Assembly: GCA_963575745.1 (NCBI GenBank)
Contig: CAUYUJ010000147.1
Span: forward strand, 47,501 to 111,500
From: Prorocentrum cordatum
Lineage: Eukaryota > Sar > Dinophyceae > Prorocentrales > Prorocentraceae
Direction of reading: 5' to 3'
DNA: 64,000 nt
The notes under the pieces are model-generated. The model searched no databases and was not told the DNA's origin. It was given only the letters and a program-made list of their open reading frames with translations. Each line of letters opens with the position of its first letter. Positions within the stretch are counted from its first letter, which is position 1. Below, in pieces: positions 28,770-39,821 of the stretch. A program made the position numbers and the translations under genes.

Positions 28770-29480
28770 TGGGCGTCGTTTCTGGATGGGCTGGTGGGGA
28801 TATTTCTTTGACTGGCGGCTCACAAGGACAGATCCAGGAAACGGGGCGGTCTCGGCTGGGGCACAGGGCGAGATAATTGGCGGCGACGGCGCAAAGGCCG
28901 ACGCAGCAAGTGCACGTGCCAGAGACAAAATGCCCCCCGTTAAGATGCGGGCGACCCGGGAACGGGGACGCGGCATCATAAGGAAACGAACGGAGGAGGA
29001 ATCGCAGTGGCGCCAGCTCGATCCGTACCGACCAGCGCGTAATGGCGTGGGTCACGCCGCGCTGTGGCAGCACGGAGGGCCAGTGAGGCCGCACCGTCCA
29101 TCACGACGAGGAGGCGAAGGAGCGAGGAAAGGCGGCGGGCGCGAGAGCACGCGCGGACAAACAATGGGGGGAACCGAGGAACGCCTTAAGTGGTGGGGAT
29201 ACTTTTTGATCTGCGGCTCCAAGGACGATTCCAGAGAGCGGGTCGTAGCAAGCTTGGGGCGGCAAACAAGATAATTGCCAGCGGGCCAAAAACCAACGCC
29301 GGAATGCACATGCGAGGGGCAAAATGAACCTCATGAAGCCGAACAATGATGGCGGCAGACACGAAGGCCAGCGGAAGGTCGCACAGCGGCGCCAGCTCCC
29401 GAGGCGCAGGCCTGCGAATGACCCGAGGGGAACGCGAAGAGAAGAAGCAGAGGCGAAGACAGGCGCGAAGACACAGAGCA
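28770..29480. repeat. diverged direct duplication, 399-bp offset
   Basis: GGTGGGGATATTTCTTTGAC (28793) aligns with GGTGGGGATACTTTTTGATC (29192). Similarity continues through GATAATTG, the GGCAAAATG/ACAAAATG segment and the GCGCAGTGGCGCCAGCTC/GCACAGCGGCGCCAGCTC segment. Confidence 0.75.
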
Positions 29481-29519
29481 CCTCATGTGCTCGAAGACTG
29501 GCCGTGTGGGGGGAAGTCC

Positions 29520-30400
29520 TGCCAAAGGATGAACCACTTGTGCAGGGAACCGCCCCCCTCAGGCCCTCCAGCCAGCACCTCAGGTGGCCTTAGCCAGTTT
29601 GAAGGGGAACTGGAACACACAAATAAATAGACACAAATAAAATAATCCCCCATAGTTTCGCATATTTTCCGGGTTGTATCTTCCCCCCCACTTCCCATAT
29701 TTTCCCATATTTTCATGGAAATCGACAAATAATTGTGTCTGTGTGTTTTTCCCCCTCCTGACAGTTGCGGGGTGAATACTGGAGGAAGGAGAGGCGCAAG
29801 TGGGCCAAGCGACGCAGACTGCCGAGGGCCCAACAGAGCGTTGCCAGGGGCGTGTCTGGGGCGAAAGGTCGTCGGCGTCGCGCAGTGGGACGGGCCCGTC
29901 GTTGGCAGGCAGAGCCAGCCAAAGGATGAACCACTTGTGCAGGGGCGTGCCTCACCTGGGCCCACCCGCAGGCGGTGGTCGAGGGGCCCGTCACTGCAGT
30001 CGTCGTGAAGGAAGAGGGGGGGGGCGCAGCCGATAGCCGCAAACCGGTATAATACCAAGGAGGAGGAGGGGGGCCAGGTGGCGACGCAGGCAGTCGAGGA
30101 CCCAACATTGCGTAGTCGGAATGTAATCGAAGGGAAGGCGCCTGCCTGGTGGGAGGGACACTCCACCAGAGCATGGCCACCAGTCGTCGGATGTACTCCG
30201 TCGCAGGAGCTGGGGGAACAACCTTCGCAGCAGTGGGCCGGGCCCGCCTTGGGAAGGAGGAGCCTGCCAAAGGAGGTGCCACTTGTGCAGGGCAGCGGCG
30301 CCACCGGTGGCGGTTCCCCCGTATGGGCCAGAGTGCGGGCCGGCGGAGGGCTGCGTTGTCCTGTGTCTGGATGGCTGTCCCGTGGTCTCCCTGCTGTGAG
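29520..30400. repeat. degenerate ~350-400-bp repeat blocks
   Basis: GCCAAAGGATGAACCACTTGTGCAGG (split as GCCAAAGGATGAACC and ACTTGTGCAGG) occurs at 29521 and 29919, with a diverged form at 30264. Each is preceded by a GGGCCAAGCG/GGGCCAGGTGGCG segment. An AT-rich stretch at 29625-29757 ends in a pyrimidine-rich CCTGACAG and looks like the 3' end of an intron on the plus strand, but the flanking exon could not be confirmed. Confidence 0.6.
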
Positions 30401-30439
30401 TGAGGCGCAGTCAGAGGGCGGCAGTCGGACGGAAAGTCC

Positions 30440-30930
30440 AGAAGGGGATGCTCCGCGGCCTCCGCAGCCCCCGTCGCTTCCGCCGTGACTTCCCGCACCT
30501 TTCCTCTGGACAGTGCCGCGTGGGCCGGGCGCCACCGACCCAGGTGCAGCTGCCGCTGCCGGGTCCAGTCGACGTTGAGGCCCAGCGCGTCGCTGAGGAC
30601 CCGTACGTCGCACTTGTGGCTGCGGAAGGGCTCCAGGAAGAGGTGGCAGGTTTGCGGGTCGTGCCGAAGCGGGTCGAGCGCGCCCTTGCTGCCGGGCACA
30701 AAGTGCCGCTTGGCGAAAGCGCGCCAGGTGCCAGTGAAGGTCGATCCGAGTGTGACTTGGAGTCGTCGCATCGCTTCGCCGGGCGTCTCCCCGGGGAGGT
30801 CCCACTGGATGTTGTTGATTCCTGTTTTGTGCAACTGCTGCCCCGTGTTGGGGTCTTCGGGCTCTGGCGTGGCCGTGTGTGGCCGTGTGTCCTGGCCGCA
30901 AGTTTCCACAGCAAAGGCCTCGCTGCCCTG
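30440..30930 (-). CDS. coding-looking core of unknown function inside repeat blocks
   Basis: The minus strand reads ETCGQDTRPHTATPEPEDPN, LHKTGINNIQWDLPGETPGE, AMRRLQVTLGSTFTGTWRAF, FLEPFRSHKCDVRVLSDALG, LNVDWTRQRQLHLGRW and ends in REVTAEATGAAEAAEHP. The last motif recurs at 31870-31740 and near 32360 (KREVTAETAEAAEAAEYP), so this protein segment belongs to a repeat family spread over 30.4-33.0 kb. Overlapping frames are open. Parent gene and boundaries unknown; it might be a retroelement ORF. Confidence 0.4.
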
Positions 30931-31059
30931 GCTGGGGGACTCGCGATCTGCTCGCGACGGCTCCAGCTGCGCGCCTGGCAGGACTTTGCGGGGAAATGCA
31001 GGCCTCATGGTTGGCCGCCAGGCTGGCGCGGAGCGGCGGGAACTGCTCGCAAATGGGAG

Positions 31060-32960
31060 GCCTGTGCCAGGATGGGAATTGCGCCCATGTCCTGCAGTAA
31101 GAGTGCCTTGCGCAGTACTGGGCGCCCGCGTATCCCGAGTCGTCTGCCTCAGCCTCAGCCTGGGGATGCCCCCCTTGCGCGGCGCGGGGGGAACATGGCG
31201 CAACCTGTGGGTTGCGCCCATGTCCTGCTGCGAGAGTGCCCTGCGCAGTAGGAGGAGGAGGAGGAGGAGAGGAGGAGGCGCAGCCGATAGCCGCAAGATC
31301 TGGCAAATTGAAGGAGGAGAGGGGATCGGCGATGCATCCTCGCGCGGGGCAAGTCGCGTCGTCTTAGATGGCTCTTTCCTCGTAAGCGTGCGTCCGCGTA
31401 TAGTGGCCCGAGTCGTCTGCCACAGCCTCAGCCTGGGGATGCTCTCCGAGCACGGTGCGGGGGGAACATGGCGCAACCGCGTCGTTGTCGGCGTCTACGT
31501 CGTCGACGTCGGCGTCGGCGTCGTCGGCGTCGGAGTCGGCGTCGTCGTCGGCTTCGGCGTCGGCCTCGGCTTCGCCTGTGCCGAGATATGGGTTGTGCCC
31601 ATGTCCTGCTGTGAGAGTGCCCTGCGCATGAGCCGTGCACTGGTCGCTGTATGTTGCCTCCTCTCGAGGGTCGTTCGTATGAGCCGCGCCCTGGAAACTG
31701 CATCCCGGAGGACAGCTGGCGCGCTGGTTGCACTGTGGGGGGAATTCCGCGGCTTCCGCAGCCTCCGCCGTCTCCGCCGCGACTTCCCCCTCCATTCCTC
31801 TGCCTTGCTGGTGCAGAGGGCTGCTGACGGACAGTTTGACCAGAGGGGGGTACTCCGCGGCTTCCGCCGCCTCCGCCGTCTCCGCAGTGACTTCCCGTTC
31901 CTTCCTCTGGCCTGCTGGCGCAGCTGAAGGGGGGGGGGGCGTTCGCGTGAGCTGTGCGCTGGTCACTGCAGGCTACCTCCTCTCGATTCCCCTCCGGGAC
32001 ACCGTCGTCTGACCACGATGTGGGGGGTGGCATCGTGGCTTCTGACTCAAACGCGCGTCGATCCCCATCTGGGACGTTGTCTTCAGTCGACGAAACGGCG
32101 GGGGAAGGCAAGCTGCCGCTGCTGCTGCTGCAGCAGCAGCTGCGGCAGCTGTGGCGCAGCCGATCACTGCCAGGGGGCGGAGGGCGAATCGGCGCGAAGA
32201 GGTTTCTCTCGACGAGCCGGCGTATGGCTTCGTTGTCCTGCGTCTGGGTGGCAGCTCTGTGGTCTCCCTGCAGCGTGTGCGCGCGTGGCTCCCCCAGAGG
32301 ACTGCTGGCGGGCTGATTATCCTGAAGGGGATGTTCCGCGGCTTCCGCAGCCTCCGCCGTAACTTCCCACTCCTTCCTCTGGCCTGTTGGCCCTGCTGGA
32401 GGGGGGGGGTCGTTAGTGTGAGCTGACCGCTGGTCACTATGGGCCACCTCCTCTCGATTCCCCACTGGGACATCGTCGTCTGTCCACGATGCGGGGGGTG
32501 GTATCGTGCCCGCAGCCTCAACCGCCTCTCGATTCCCCTCTGTGACGTCTTCGTTTGTCGACGAAACAGGGGGTGGCACGCTGCCGCTGCTGCTGCCGCT
32601 ATGTCCAGATGCGTCGTCGTGCGTGGCAGGGCCCTCTGTCACGGCGCGGGGGGAACTGCTCACTATTGGGGGGCCAGTGCCAGGATGGGGGTTGTGCCCA
32701 TGCCCTGCTGTGAGAGCGCCCTGCGCAGTGCTGGGCGTTCGCGCATAGTGGCCCGAGTCGTCTGCCTCAGCCTCAGCCTGGGGGTGCTCTCCTTGCGCGG
32801 CGCGGGGGGAACATGGCACAACCTGTGGGTCGTGCCTGTGTCCTGCTGCGAGAGTGCCCTGCGCAGTGGGGGGAGGGGGGGGGGAGGGGGCGCAGCCGAT
32901 AGCCGCAAGATCTGGCAAATTGAAGGAGGAGGGGGAGGGGTCGGCGATGCGTGCTTGCAT
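31060..32960. repeat. repeated ~300-bp coding-frame blocks
   Basis: Three blocks (about 31060-31340, 31390-31650, 32640-32960) share GTCGTCTGCCTCAGCCTCAG, GGGGGGAACATGGCGCAACC, CCCATGTCCTGCTGYGAGAG and GCGCAGCCGATAGCCGCAAG. Between them 31720-31930 and 32320-32410 repeat GCTTCCGCAGCCTCCGCCG. The minus strand is open throughout and reads PTAQGTLAAGHGRNPQ, ADDSGHYAR and EGNREEVAHSDQRSAH repeatedly. 31490-31570 is a (GTCGGC)n-type microsatellite. Whether translated is unclear. Confidence 0.7.
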
Positions 32961-33050
32961 GGGGGAGGTCGAGTCATCTGGGTCGCGGTCGTGGTCGTCT
33001 TCGGAGCCGTCGTGGTCGCGGTCGTCGTCGACGTGGTTGCGAACGTGGAC

Positions 33051-34297
33051 CTCGGCGAGGCCGAGCGGGCCCCAGTGTCCGACGGGCGCCTGCGCGCTCA
33101 GCTCGCTCTCGAGGGCGCGGAGCGGCGAGTCAGTGTAGGTCACCCCGTCGCCCCAGGCGGAGCCCGTGTGGTTGTCCTGGAAGAACATCCCGATGGTGGC
33201 CGTCCTGGTCAGGCGGCCTTCGGCCAGCTCCGCGGTCAGGGGCCGCCTGTTCTTCTCAGGGTCCTCTATGCCGCCCCCCTTGAACCCGCCGAGGGCCCCG
33301 AAGTGCGACTTGCCGAAGCCCGCCTCGGTTCTGCTGAGCTTGCCCGGGGGGCCCCTTGGGCCCTGACTGGCCGAGTGGCGCTCGAGGGGGCCGTAGAACA
33401 GGAACATTCGCACCCAGTCGGCACCAGACGCCTTGCCCGGAGCGCTCAGGCCCGTCGGAAGACTCGCAAGGGCAGGTCCCTCGGGGACGACACCTCCCGG
33501 CCACAGGGGAAAATCCTGTACGATGTACCCTATGGCGGCCCACGTGGCGACGCGGCCGTGCTTGACCTCGGCGCCCCTCCTCCTGCGGAGGACGTCCGCG
33601 CCGACGTCCTTCGCAAGGCCGGGCGGGCCCCAGTGGCCGACGGGCGGCTGCAGGTCCCATTCGCTCTCGAAGGCGCGCAGCGGCGAATCCGTGCAGGTCG
33701 CCCAGTCGCCCCAGGCGGAGCCCACGAGGCCGTCCTGGAGGAACGCCCCGACGATGGCCATCGCGCCCAGGCGGCCGTTGGCCAGCTCCGCGTTCAGGGG
33801 CCGCTTCATCTTCTCAGGGTCCGCGGCGTCGTCCCCCTTGTGCACCTTGAGGGCCCTGAAGTACGACATTCCGATGCCCACCTCGGAACCGCTGGGGCCT
33901 GGGTTGCACCCGCATGGAACCGACTCGCAGTAGAGGCTATGCGCCACGATCTGCAGCCAGCCTGGTCCTGGCACCGTGGGGAGGGCGGCCAGACCGTTCG
34001 GGGTGTCCTCGAGTTCCCTCTCGAAAGACAGGGAGATCTCGCCGGGAGACTTGCCGGCGGCCTCTGGCGTGTTGTAGCTCATCATGGCGAGCGTGCTCAC
34101 CCGCCCATCCTTGCTCTCTGCCTCGCGGCGTCTCTTGAAGGCCGCGGCGTCGACAGCCTTCGCGAGGTCGGCAGGGTCCCAGAGGCGCACTGGCGCCTGC
34201 GCGTCCAGCTCGTTCCCGATGGAGCGCAGAGGGGGGCCCGTGCGCGGCGCCCAGCCGCCCCGCGTGCTGCTCGAGAGGCCATCCTGGTAGAACATCC
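33051..34297 (-). CDS. light-harvesting polyprotein exon, two-plus decayed units
   Basis: Minus strand reads, unit by unit: MFYQDGLSSS...ELDAQAPVRLWDPADLAKAVDA, REAESKDGRVSTLAMMSYNT, NAELANGRLGAMAIVGAFLQ, DGLVGSAWGDWATCTDSPLR, GAEVKHGRVATWAAIGYIV, TAELAEGRLTRTATIGMFFQ and a third start SELSAQAPVGHWGPLGLAE. This is the repeated antenna unit of caroteno-chlorophyll a-c/LHC proteins, which bind chlorophyll in the thylakoid membrane. Conserved ligand motifs are E-x-K-H-G-R (helix 1) and E-x-x-N-G-R (helix 3). Here one unit keeps KHGR while the first has KDGR; one helix 3 has NGR, the other EGR. The frame continues beyond 33051 into unrelated repeat, so the polyprotein is truncated. Likely a decaying copy. 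Confidence 0.75.
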
Positions 34298-35260
34298 GGG
34301 AATAGGTGGGATCAGCAGCCAGCTGTATACCGGCTCCACCACGCACGCTGTCTGCAACGGCGCTGGGCGGGGGCAACTCCGGCGAGACTCCTCCACGAGC
34401 ATTGTCGTCCAGCGTGTGGGTCAGAGGAGCCCCCGTGCGCGGGGCGCTCTCGTGCCCCATGCGTCTGGTGGGGCCGGGCCTGTGGCCACGCAGAGCAGTA
34501 GAAAGACAGTCGGGCACAGGAAAGAATGAAGAAGAAGCCGTAGAGGTCGAAGTGATAGGTAGCTCATCAACCACAAAAGAGTGGGTAGAACCGTGCGAGC
34601 CATAGAGATGGTGTTCCCCGTGGGACACTGGAGACTGCCACATCTGCTCCTCCATGGGAATCGGCGAGAAAGAGCCCGCCAGGGAGCCAGCCGCGGAGCG
34701 TTGTCCCCCAGTCGATCGCGAACGACCCTGCGAGGATGAGAACAAGACGCCGTGCGAACGCGCCGCCTCACCAAGGCCAGTGCCCCCCGTACTTGCTGTT
34801 ACCGTAGCTGTCAACTCCCGTGAGACGCTGACTATATCCATCTCAGATGCGCCATACACTGGCCCCTGCCCAACATGTGGTTGTAATAGCTGACGACGAC
34901 CATCAGATGAAGAACGTGAAGGTGCAGACAATGAAGGTGAAGAAAAGGAGCCGCCAACGGCCGAATCAAGAGGCTGAGCTGGTGCACACTCGATGCCTCC
35001 AGCGGCCCCCGTGTCCAGACGATGGGGTTGCCCAATGTGCTCTCCTCATTCCTGCGCACCGATCGGGTTGATGGAGTGCGTCCCGCCCGAGAGCAAGGCG
35101 CACGAGTGAACGGCCCACCCGACGAAATACGCCGTCCACTCGCACTTCGTGACTTCTGCGCGAAGAGGTGGCACCATAGTCGCTGGTGAAGAAAAGCGCG
35201 TGAACCATCTGTAAGTAACCAGCGACTCCCGGTGCGGACTTGGACCGGGCACCGTGCACC
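34298..35260 (-). other. probable intron between light-harvesting exons
   Basis: It separates ...ATIGMFYH (35261) from MFYQDG (34297): both sides encode the same point of the antenna unit, so the break lies within a unit. The 3' end reads CCCACCTATTCCCGG, almost the same as CCCACCTACTACCGG just upstream of the exon at 35616. Two introns of this gene therefore share their 3' ends. The sequence inside is open for long stretches on the minus strand but is Ser/Thr/His-rich without family resemblance. Confidence 0.5.
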
Positions 35261-35616
35261 GTGGTAGAACATCCCGATGGTCGCCATCATCGCCAGCCTT
35301 CCGTTCGCGGACTCGGCGTTCAGCTTGTCATCGAACTTCACCTCGAGCGTCGGGGAGATCTCGCCCGGAGACTTGCCAGCGACCTCTGGCGTGATATATC
35401 CCTTCGTAGCGGGCGCGCTCACGCGCGCATCCTTGCTCTCTGTCTCGCGGCGCCTCCTGAGGGCCGCGGCGTCACCGTCCTGCGTGAAGCCTGCGGGGTC
35501 CCAGACGCCTACTGGCGCTTGCGCCCCCACCTTGCTCTCGAAGGCGCGCGGCGGGGAGTCCGCGCACAGCGCCCAATCGCCCGCCCGCTGCTCGAGAGGC
35601 TGTCCTGGTGGAACAT
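35261..35616 (-). CDS. light-harvesting polyprotein exon, one shortened and frameshifted unit
   Basis: Reads MFHQDSLSSS, changes frame near 35590, then GDWALCADSPPRAFESKVGA, QAPVGVWDPAGFTQDGDAAA, RRRRETESKDARVSAPATKG, YITPEVAGKSPGEISPTLEV, then directly LNAESANGRLAMMATIGMFY. The normal middle of the unit (second helix) is missing between KFDDK and LNAES. The helix-1 ligand motif has become SKDAR instead of KHGR; helix 3 keeps NGR. A donor-like GGTGCACGG follows. Same gene as the exon at 33051-34297. Confidence 0.7.
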
Positions 35617-35898
35617 CCGGTAGTAGGTGGGTGTTGTACTCCTTGAGTGGGGCAGATCTAATGCCGAGAAACGTGTGGAACATGTCAAAACTGTTCCATA
35701 GCTAATCCCATTGGAACCCACCTGAGATCGAATCTGCGCAAAAAAATCCCCCCCTCAGACCAGGGGGCGACCGGGCAGGTGGCCATGCACGGCTTGCCAA
35801 CTGCATGCTGTCGAGCTTGCCCCCTTCTAGGGAGGCCTGCGCCACCTCCCAGCTTCGCTTAGACGACAGGCAGCGGGGCGCCCCGCCAAGCCCGCCAT

Positions 35899-36575
35899 CT
35901 AGGCCTCGCGCCGCGACGGCATTCCGCCTCGGGCACGAAGCTCGTCCCAGAGTTCCTTCTCCAAGCCAACTTGGCCAGCCCGGCGCACGTCCACCGAGCT
36001 CGTGCCATCGAAATCCCGGATGAGGCCGATCCACATCATGCGGAAGTCCGGCGGCGTGGCTGCCGCAAACAACAACTCCCAGACCCGCGGGCGGCCCTCC
36101 CGGGGAAGTGCGAACTTCGGCCGGAACTTGGCCAGCGCATGGTCCGACTTCTTCTCCGTGCCGTCCTTGAGCCAGTCCGTCACCGGCTTGATCAGCTCTG
36201 CGGGAAGACTCTGGCCGGCCTCCAACAGCGTCTTGAGCTCCTGCAAGACCACACCGTGCGTGAAGTGCTTCTTGCTGCCCCACTCGTGGGGCGCCTCTCC
36301 GCCGGGGGGCCCGCGCCGGCCTCGAACTTCGGGCGGCTCGGGTGCTTGAACCACGCGTCGATCAGGCCGAGCAGCTTCTTCTTTATCCCAGTGTCCTTGA
36401 CCAAGATGACGAGCGACGTGGCGTTTTTCAGGTCGTTGACGTCCTGGCCGGTGTACAGGGCGTAGCGCACCAGCTTCATGAAAAAATCGTTGTCCGTGAG
36501 GTTCCCAGAACTGCTCGCCGCGCCAGGGCTTTGGCCGCCCACAGCCCGGCGCTTCACACCGCCACTGGCTGCCAT
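35899..36575 (-). pseudogene. unrecognised gene with one frameshift
   Basis: Starting at ATG 36575 the minus strand reads MAASGGVKRRAVGG, NLTDNDFFMKLVRYALYTGQ, LVILVKDTGIKKKLLGLIDA and KHPSRPKFEAGAG. A single-base frame change in a C-run near 36315 leads into EWGSKKHFTHGVVLQELKTL, PAELIKPVTDWLKDGTEKKS, GRPRVWELLFAAATPPDFRM and ends at TAG 35899. Both halves are clearly coding in character. About 225 residues, mostly helical, no family recognised; an ORF1-type protein of a retroelement is one possibility. Open sequence with LLAHIDATSSFEAVFAAANG extends upstream to 36720. Confidence 0.55.
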
Positions 36576-36719
36576 GATCTGGAGCGGGCGCGGGCCATTG
36601 CCAGCGCTTGCAAAAGAGCCACATTGCCCATTCGCTGCAGCGAAGACTGCTTCAAAGGAGCTCGTGGCGTCAATATGTGCCAAAAGTTGGGCCAAAACTG
36701 CGGTCAAGTAAAGCAATGC

Positions 36720-37385
36720 ATCCTGTGACCAGAACAAGAATAATAGTCGAAGTATGTCTGTGCCTCCACCGCACTGACAAGATAATGCGTACCCGGTATA
36801 TTGTGTGCAAGACCACGTACCACGTAATGCGTACACAGTATGCTTCTGGACCGTCAATGCCGCAAATGTGTCGTGGTTTGTTTGTTTGTGTTTCTTTGTT
36901 GAAAACCAATCACACTGACAAGATCATGCGTGCCCGATAATATCACCTACTGTACCAATGTTTGGGAGGTCACTGATAAACAACATAATATCTCTGGACA
37001 GTCAATGCCGAAAACGCCATGCATCCTGTGACCAAAACAAGAAGAGAAATTGAAGTATGTCTGTGCCTCCACCACACTGACAAGATAATGCGTACCCGAT
37101 ATATTGTGTGCAAGACCACGTACCACGTCATGCGTACACAGTATGTCTCTGGACCGTCAAAAGACACGTACCACGTCATGCGTACACAATATGTCTCTGG
37201 ACCGTCAATTCCGAAACTGTGTCGTGGTTTGTTTGTTTTTGTTTGTTGGAAACCAATCACACTGACATGTGCAAAACCACGTACCACGTCATGCGTACAC
37301 AGTATGTCTCTGGACCGTCAATGCCGAACATGTGTCGTGGTTTGTTTGATTTTGTTTGTTGAAGACCAATCACACTGACAATATA
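36720..37385. repeat. tandem units of LINE-tail repeat
   Basis: Repeats of AAGATAATGCGTACCCGATA, CAAGACCACGTACCACGT, CTGGACCGTCAATGCCG and TGTCGTGGTTTGTTTG in varying order. The same units lie between the two LINE tails at 38120-38545, so they are probably 3'-end sequence of the LINE copies or a satellite grown from it. Confidence 0.75.
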
Positions 37386-38120
37386 ATAGTATCACCTACT
37401 GTACCCATGTTGGGAGGTCGTTGCTAAACACTCGGTCGATCTGTCAACATGACCTAAATTGAAATAGAACGTGTCTACAATGTAAAGCACGCTCTGACTG
37501 TGTATGTACCCCAGAGACTGCATTGGAGGAAGATGATAATGTACGTGTGCAGCCCAACACTGACAAGATAATGTGTACCCGATATATTGTGTGCAATACC
37601 ACGTACCACGTAAGTGCATATCACATACTGTACCAACAGTTCCCAGAACTATTGACGTAGTGCTGCGTAGTGCTGCGTAGTGCCGCGGTAGTTCCGTAGT
37701 GCTGCGTAGTGCTGCGTATTGCTGTGAAATGCTGCGTAGTGCCGCTTCTGGCGCTGGTGTTGCTGGTGATGGTGCGTTGGTGCTACTGGCGCTGGTGCTG
37801 CTGGCCGCTGGTGGACTCTGCACAACCTGGTGGGGTTTGTGTACTTTGTTACGGTGGGCGGTCTGCACAAGCTGGTGGAAACAGAGTCTGCACAAGCTGG
37901 TGGAAACCCGTTGCTAGGGGGGGGAGAGGGAGGGTGGTTCGGGGCATAAAGGTGAGGCGTGACAGAGGTTGGTGTCTGTGGAGAGCCCGGCGGCGATCCG
38001 GCGGCGTGCGCAAGTGACGCTGTGGCGGCCCGCCGCGCGCGGGACAAAAAAAACAGGTGCCACAGTTCGGACATGAGTGCGTATTGCTCTTGACTTCTTT
38101 GTTTAGGAATCGGACTTGGT
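37385..38120 (-). mobile_element. 5'-truncated LINE tail, second copy
   Basis: It matches 38545-39309 at an offset of about 1160 bp, from GTTGGGAGGTCGTTGCTAAA through repeated GTGCTGCGTA to the last zinc finger (THSCPNCGTCFF, minus strand near 38070). Similarity ends near 38120 where tail repeats resume. Several small indels separate the copies. Confidence 0.75.
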
Positions 38121-38545
38121 CAAGATAATGCGTACCCGATAATACCACCTACTGTACCAATGTTGGGAGGTCGCTGAAAAACAACATAATATCTCTGGAC
38201 AGTCAATGCCGAAAACGCCATGCATCCTGTGACCAGAACAAAAAGAATAATCGAAGTATGTATGTGCCTCCACCACACTGACAAGATAATGCGTACCCGA
38301 TATATTGCGTGCATGACCACGTACCACTTCATGCATGCACAGTATGTATCTGGACCGTCAATGCCGAAAATGTGTCGTGGCTGTGCCAATGTTGGGAGGT
38401 CGCTGATAAACAACAAAATCTCTCTGGACAGTCAATGCCGAAAATGCCATGCATCCTGTGACCAGAACAAGATGAATAATCGAAGTATGTATGTGCCTCC
38501 ACCACACCGACAAGATAATGCGTACCCGATATATCGTGTGCAATA
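38120..38545. repeat. LINE-tail repeat units between the two LINE copies
   Basis: Two more rounds of the GATAATGCGTACCCGATA / GTGCCTCCACCACACTGACA units seen at 36720-37385. Confidence 0.75.
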
Positions 38546-39224
38546 ATAATATCACCTACTGTACCAATGTTGGGAGGTCGTTGCTAAACACTCGGTCGAT
38601 CTGTCAACATGACCTAAATTGAAATAGAACGTGTCTACAATGTAAAGCACGCTCTGAATGTGTATGTACCCCAGAGACTGCATTTGAGGAAGATGATAAT
38701 GTACGTGTGCAGCCCAACACTGACAAGATAATGTGTACCCGATATATTGTGTGCAATACCACGTACCACGTAAGTGCATATCATATACTGTACCAACAGT
38801 TCCCAGAACTATTGACGTAGTGTTGCGTAGTGCTGCGTAGTGCTGCGTAGTGCCGCGGTAGTTCCGTAGTGCTGCGTAGTGCTGCGTATTGCTGTGTAGT
38901 GTTGCGTAGTGCTGCGTAGTGCTGCGTAGTGCTGCTTCTGGCGCTGGTGTTGCTGGTGATGGTGCGTTGGTGCTACTGGCGCTGGTGCTGCTGGTCGCTG
39001 GTGGAGTCTGCACAAACTGGTGGGTTTGTGTACTTTGTTATGGTGGGCGGTCTGCGCAAGCTGATGGAAACAGAGTCTGCACAAACTGGTGGAAAACCGT
39101 TGTTAGGGGGGGAGAGGGAGGGTGGTTCGGGGCATAAAGGTGAGGCGTGCCAGAGGTTGGTGTCTGTGGAGAGCCCGGCGGCGATCCGGCGGCGTGCGCA
39201 AGTGACGCTGTGGCGGCCCGCCGC

Positions 39225-39464
39225 GTGGGGGACAAAAAACCATGTGCCACAGTGCGGACATGAGTGCGTATTGCTCTTGACTTCTTTGTTTAGCAATCTG
39301 ACTCGGTCGATCCACTGGTCGTATGGCATCTGCTCGCAGGCCCGGCAGTGTTTAGTGCATTTGGAAGTGCCAGAACTGCCCGGGAAGGTTCTGTGGCAGA
39401 AATGGCATTCGTGAGCATTCCTGTCGGGCGGCAGGTCGTGGAGCGGCAGGTCAACTATGGTCAT
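39225..39464 (-). pseudogene. LINE C-terminal C2H2 zinc fingers
   Basis: Two fingers: HECHFCHRTFPGSSGTSKCT with KHCRACE, then HSCPHCGTWFFVPHAAGRHS with VTC. They are in a different frame from the upstream RT segment. The second is duplicated in the truncated copy near 38070. Confidence 0.7.
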
Positions 39465-39821
39465 CTGGCGGGTTTGTTCCCGGAAGGGCTTGGTCGCGCG
39501 GTATGCCCGTGCAGCTTGGTGCCATAGTGCTGGCCAGGCGTCGGAAGGTGTCTCGGCTGCAGGGGGAGGAGGAGGAGGAGGGGCGGCTTCGGCCGCAGAC
39601 GCAGGGCGTCGTAGTGGTCCTGCTGCTGCCGGGCGACGGAGAATCCCTGCCCTGGACTGGAAGCAGGCGCCGGGCGATCGGCAGGTGCTGCTGCAGCCTC
39701 CGGGGCAGGCTGAGGATCGGGAGCTGGGGCGCCCGGGGCCGCTGCGGGGCGGCGCAGGGCTTGGGGGGCGGAAAGATACGGATACGTGTTGTCCCCGGAC
39801 CTCTCTTGGGGTGCGTTCTGA

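Noticed and set aside
31428-34931. A single intact 1167-codon protein
   Set aside because: The frame joins unrelated parts: intron-like DNA, decayed light-harvesting units and repeat blocks. Treated as exons plus repeat instead.
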